Assembly (NCBI GenBank): GCA_012512335.1
Contig: JAAZEK010000068.1
Location: forward strand, 1-7,860
Reading direction: 5' to 3'
DNA: 7,860 nucleotides
Origin: Clostridiales bacterium
GTDB taxonomy: Bacteria; Bacillota; Clostridia; Caldicoprobacterales; DTU083
The notes under the pieces: generated by a model
What the model was told of the DNA's origin: nothing
What the model saw: the letters and a program-made list of their open reading frames with translations, nothing else
Database searches by the model: none
Made by a program: the position numbers and the translations under genes
Shown: positions 5,814-7,860 of the stretch, piece after piece
Layout of the letters: each line of letters opens with the position of its first letter
Position numbering within the stretch: the first letter of the stretch is position 1

Positions 5814-7343
5814 ATGAAACGTGGCAAAGTAGTGATTTCACTATTAATATCTATAATATTAATATCATCAACGGTATCGTTTACCATATTCAGCCAAAAT
5901 GAAGCGACATCATACAATATGTATGTAAATAATAAAAGTGTCGGTGTGGTAAAATATGCAGCCAAAGGGCTCGTTTTTTATGATAATGCAATGAAGCATA
6001 TAAGCCAACAATATCCCGATGATGCAAACATACTATCAGAGGTTCATTTCAAGGAGGCTACAGAAAATATTACAGAATTTACAGACGAATCTGAAATTGC
6101 CGATGCCATTGGAAAAGCAATAGAAGTTTTAAGCCCTGCATATGCAATCCTTATAGAAGGAGATACTATCTGCTATGTCCGAACAGTTGAGGAAGCAGAG
6201 CAACTGACTGGCTACATAAAGAAACCTTTCATTGAAGCAGTTGAATCCACTGGTAGTCAGCTGCAAAAGGTAGGGTTTTTAGAGAAGGTAGAATTTGACT
6301 TAGTAAATGTTGATTTTCAAGAGATTATAAGCGTTGATGAGGCTCTTCCCTTACTTTCGCAGAGCAGTGAATCAGTAGTTGAACACTTAGCTTCAAGTAG
6401 TGATACCTTATGGGATTTAGCTATCAAGAACAACATGAAGGTAGAAGAAATTCAAGCTCTCAACCCCGATCTGGATCCTACAAAGATCAAAGAAGGAGAC
6501 ACAATTGTCCTTTCAGGGGAAAAGAAGCGCTTAAATGTTAAAACTGAAGAAGCTCAAAGCTATTTAGAGGATATTCCTTTTGAAGTTGAAGAACAAGAGG
6601 ATAATACCCTTCTAAGAGGAAGTACCAAAAAAGTTCAAGAAGGCAAAAAAGGTAAGAAAGAAATAGAGGCACTTATTGTTCGCGAAAATGGAATAGAGAT
6701 CCATCGTGAAATCATTAAAGAAACCGTATTAGAAGAGCCGGTCAATGAGATAGTTGCCATTGGTACAAAAAAACCAGTAGCAACTCCTAAGCCAACACAA
6801 ACCCCATCAAGGTCTGGTTCTACAAATAGTACACCAAAACCTACAAAGAAACCTAGTTCTACTCCAGCTCCAACAAAAAAGCCAGTAGAATCTACACCTG
6901 CGCCATCTAAGACGGATCCTACCCCAGCGCCCACCACTAAGCCAGAGTCTTCAGTTCCTAGCACAAGCAAAGGGGTTACAGGACAGGATATCGTTGATTA
7001 TGCAAAAAAGTTTGAAGGTTATTCCTATGTATATGGAGGTTCAGGCCCAAAAGGCTTTGATTGCTCTGGGTTCACTGTCTATGTATATGCAAATTTTGGT
7101 ATCAAAGTTACCAGGATGAATCAAGTCACAAACGGGACCCATGTGAGTAAAAGTGATTTGAAACCAGGTGACATATTGATCTTTACAAAGTTAGGCACAA
7201 GCAAAATTAACCATGTAGGCCTTTATATAGGAAATGATTTGATGATTCATGCTTCGTCGCCCTCAACTGGAGTAATTATCAGCAATATTAATAAAGGTAA
7301 TTATCCTGCACGTTATCATTCTGCACGCAGGATTATCAATTAG
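5814..7343 (+). CDS. Secreted LysM-G5-NlpC/P60 peptidoglycan endopeptidase
   Basis: A complete 509-residue cell-wall hydrolase. Residues 1-28 are a basic start plus a hydrophobic segment, either a signal peptide or an anchor; no clear AxA cleavage site is seen. Residues 30-185 resemble the N-terminal module of clostridial LysM/G5 wall proteins. LysM, which binds peptidoglycan glycans, spans about 190-234 (DTLWDLAIKNN, LNPDLDPTKIKEGDTI). A G5 domain spans about 240-318, ending IVAIGTKK. A Pro/Thr/Lys/Ser-rich linker runs 319-386. NlpC/P60 covers about 388-509, with catalytic Cys417 (FDCSGF), His467 (INHVGLYIG) and probable third residue His479 (MIHASSP). Such enzymes usually cut D-Glu to diaminopimelate bonds in stem peptides. 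The start is fixed by GGGAGG at 5801-5806, 7 nt upstream, and by the paralogue starting identically. Expression is predicted from the sigma-H-like promoter. A tandem paralogue follows. Domain calls are confident; the physiological role is inferred. Confidence 0.92.
   Translation: MKRGKVVISLLISIILISSTVSFTIFSQNEATSYNMYVNNKSVGVVKYAAKGLVFYDNAMKHISQQYPDDANILSEVHFKEATENITEFTDESEIADAIGKAIEVLSPAYAILIEGDTICYVRTVEEAEQLTGYIKKPFIEAVESTGSQLQKVGFLEKVEFDLVNVDFQEIISVDEALPLLSQSSESVVEHLASSSDTLWDLAIKNNMKVEEIQALNPDLDPTKIKEGDTIVLSGEKKRLNVKTEEAQSYLEDIPFEVEEQEDNTLLRGSTKKVQEGKKGKKEIEALIVRENGIEIHREIIKETVLEEPVNEIVAIGTKKPVATPKPTQTPSRSGSTNSTPKPTKKPSSTPAPTKKPVESTPAPSKTDPTPAPTTKPESSVPSTSKGVTGQDIVDYAKKFEGYSYVYGGSGPKGFDCSGFTVYVYANFGIKVTRMNQVTNGTHVSKSDLKPGDILIFTKLGTSKINHVGLYIGNDLMIHASSPSTGVIISNINKGNYPARYHSARRIIN
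6768..6971 (+). repeat. Low-complexity Pro/Thr/Lys-rich linker coding repeat
   Basis: This stretch encodes residues 319-386 of the hydrolase. It is made of degenerate units such as PTKKPSSTPAP and PTKKPVESTPAP. It is a flexible spacer that lets the catalytic domain reach substrate while LysM stays bound. Its composition also produces a spurious open frame on the opposite strand. Confidence 0.7.
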
Positions 7344-7357
7344 TATCTCAGATACTA
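7341..7357. repeat. 17-bp palindrome spanning the stop codon
   Basis: TAGTATCT (7341-7348) and AGATACTA (7350-7357) are exact inverse copies around a single C, and the left arm starts with the TAG stop of the hydrolase gene. In RNA it would fold as a 6-bp stem with a 5-nt loop. No T-tract follows directly. Confidence 0.6.
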
Positions 7358-7415
7358 GAAGGATAGTGACATTGTACTTCAAAACAGATACATAACAGTA
7401 ACTTATAGTCCTTCT
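7357..7415 (+). terminator. Imperfect long stem-loop after the first NlpC/P60 gene, possible terminator
   Basis: AGAAGGA (7357-7363) pairs perfectly with TCCTTCT (7409-7415). The stem can be extended by TA/TA across a bulged G, then by partial pairing of 7365-7375 with 7395-7403. The following sequence (GTAAAATAATT) is not a strong U-tract, so this may be a weak terminator or a 3'-end stabiliser. This segment, between the stop and about 7425, has no counterpart upstream of the first copy's promoter. Confidence 0.4.
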
Positions 7416-7431
7416 GTAAAATAATTAATAA

Positions 7432-7444
7432 TTTCGTAATAAAT
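7432..7444 (+). promoter_or_regulatory. Conserved upstream block, copy 2
   Basis: This TTTCGTAATAAAT is identical to 5688-5700 and lies 12 bp upstream of the second sigma-H-like -35. It marks the left edge of detectable similarity between the two duplicated units. Confidence 0.4.
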
Positions 7445-7456
7445 TTAATATTACAA

Positions 7457-7485
7457 GGAGGAATACTCCAACTTGTGTCGAATAT
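7457..7485 (+). promoter_or_regulatory. Sigma-H (Spo0H)-type promoter with overlapping Spo0A box, copy 2
   Basis: GGAGGAATA (7457-7465), an 11-nt spacer and GTCGAATAT (7477-7485) again satisfy the sigma-H consensus. TGTCGAA (7476-7482) lies within the -10. The two -35 and -10 blocks differ from copy 1 at one base each (GG for GC at the second -35 base; final T for A), while the spacer has drifted. That pattern points to selection on the promoter elements. Confidence 0.75.
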
Positions 7486-7560
7486 GATTTATAGTGTAAT
7501 AGTTTAGAAAAAATTGAAACACAATTGTAATATTAAAAAGAGGTTCTGGAGGGTTCTAAA

Positions 7561-7860
7561 ATGAAGCGTGGCAAAGCTGTGGTTTCACTGATACTATGCA
7601 TAGTTATACTTACATCATTGGTATCATTTACCATGTTTAGCGAAAATGAATCAACTGCATACAATATGTATGTAAATAATATTGATGTAGGTATTGTCAA
7701 ATATGCTGCCAAAGGTCTAGCTTTATATGACAGTGCTATGAATCAAATTAGCAAACAATATCCTAAGGATGTAAGTATTCAATCTGAGGTTCATTTCAAG
7801 GAATCAATTGGAGGTTCAGCATTAACTAGTGAGTCACAAATTGCAGATGCCATTGGTAAG
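7561..7860 (+). CDS. Paralogous secreted cell-wall protein, N-terminal part only (runs off window)
   Basis: One hundred codons are visible, open to the window edge. The product begins MKRGKAVVSLILCIVIL, a basic start and hydrophobic export segment, and continues with YNMYVNN, VKYAAKGL, QSEVHFKE and QIADAIGK. By hand alignment about 64 of 101 positions match the N-terminus of the preceding hydrolase, with one single-residue gap. The start is fixed by GGAGGG at 7548-7553, 7 nt upstream, and by the conserved leader. It probably continues into LysM, G5 and a hydrolase domain, but the catalytic class (NlpC/P60, M23 or other) cannot be seen. It arose by tandem duplication of gene plus promoter, and is predicted to be under the same sigma-H-type control. 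Confidence 0.85.
   Translation, partial: MKRGKAVVSLILCIVILTSLVSFTMFSENESTAYNMYVNNIDVGIVKYAAKGLALYDSAMNQISKQYPKDVSIQSEVHFKESIGGSALTSESQIADAIGK

Larger units (their letters stand above)
5688..6116 (+). repeat. Tandem duplication unit, copy 1 (promoter, leader and 5' coding part)
   Basis: This stretch aligns with 7432-7860 at a period of about 1.75 kb (1747 bp between the two start codons). Similarity covers the AT-rich block, sigma-H-like promoter, leader, ribosome binding site and the first 100 or so codons. The true right edge cannot be judged because the window ends within copy 2. Confidence 0.8.
7432..7860 (+). repeat. Tandem duplication unit, copy 2 (cut by window end)
   Basis: This is the counterpart of 5688-6116. 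Coding divergence is substantial (roughly 36% amino-acid difference), so the duplication is old. The promoter core, upstream block and ribosome binding region are nonetheless nearly unchanged. Confidence 0.8.

Noticed and set aside
6635..6970. Minus-strand open frame rich in Gly and Val
   Set aside because: It is an artefact of the Pro/Thr-rich linker read in reverse.
6768..6971. Possible CRISPR-like or tandem DNA repeat
   Set aside because: The repetition is degenerate, codon-level low complexity of a protein linker, with no constant repeat and spacer units.

Overview
The window looks like chromosome from a low-GC, endospore-forming member of the Clostridia. I base this on the AT-rich intergenic DNA, strong AGGAGG-type ribosome binding sites, an oxygen-sensitive BcrAD/BadFG-type activase system typical of anaerobes, and two promoters that fit the sigma-H (Spo0H) consensus. 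No species can be named from the sequence alone.

Minus strand, 1-4130: a two-gene operon. The upstream gene (4130 to 1209) encodes a 973-residue protein with two tandem ASKHA-fold BcrAD/BadFG activase domains, a four-cysteine cluster and a DUF2229-like region. The downstream gene (1196 to beyond position 1) encodes the C-terminal partner. It is coupled by a Shine-Dalgarno that overlaps the upstream stop codon. Together they match, in two pieces, the large (about 1400-residue) fused 'acyl-CoA dehydratase activase-related' proteins of anaerobes. Their substrate is not known. A well-formed promoter (TTGATT-N17-TATAAT) drives the pair.

4131-4309: a divergent control region with back-to-back promoters and interspersed inverted repeats. 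On the plus strand it feeds a 281-residue sugar phosphate isomerase/epimerase-like TIM barrel (4310-5155) with all four expected metal ligands. A stem-loop (5163-5197) follows it. Next is an unrecognised 145-residue two-helix membrane protein with a cysteine-rich tail (5237-5674).

5675-7860: a tandem duplication with a period of about 1.75 kb. Each copy carries a conserved AT-rich block, a sigma-H-like promoter whose -10 contains a perfect Spo0A box core (TGTCGAA), a leader with a small hairpin, and a secreted cell-wall protein. The first protein is complete (509 residues): export signal, clostridial N-terminal module, LysM, G5, Pro/Thr/Lys-rich linker and NlpC/P60 endopeptidase. The second is cut by the window end after 100 codons. 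The likely story is a pair of peptidoglycan hydrolases switched on at the move into stationary phase or sporulation. No RNA genes, CRISPR arrays, insertion sequences or origins were seen.
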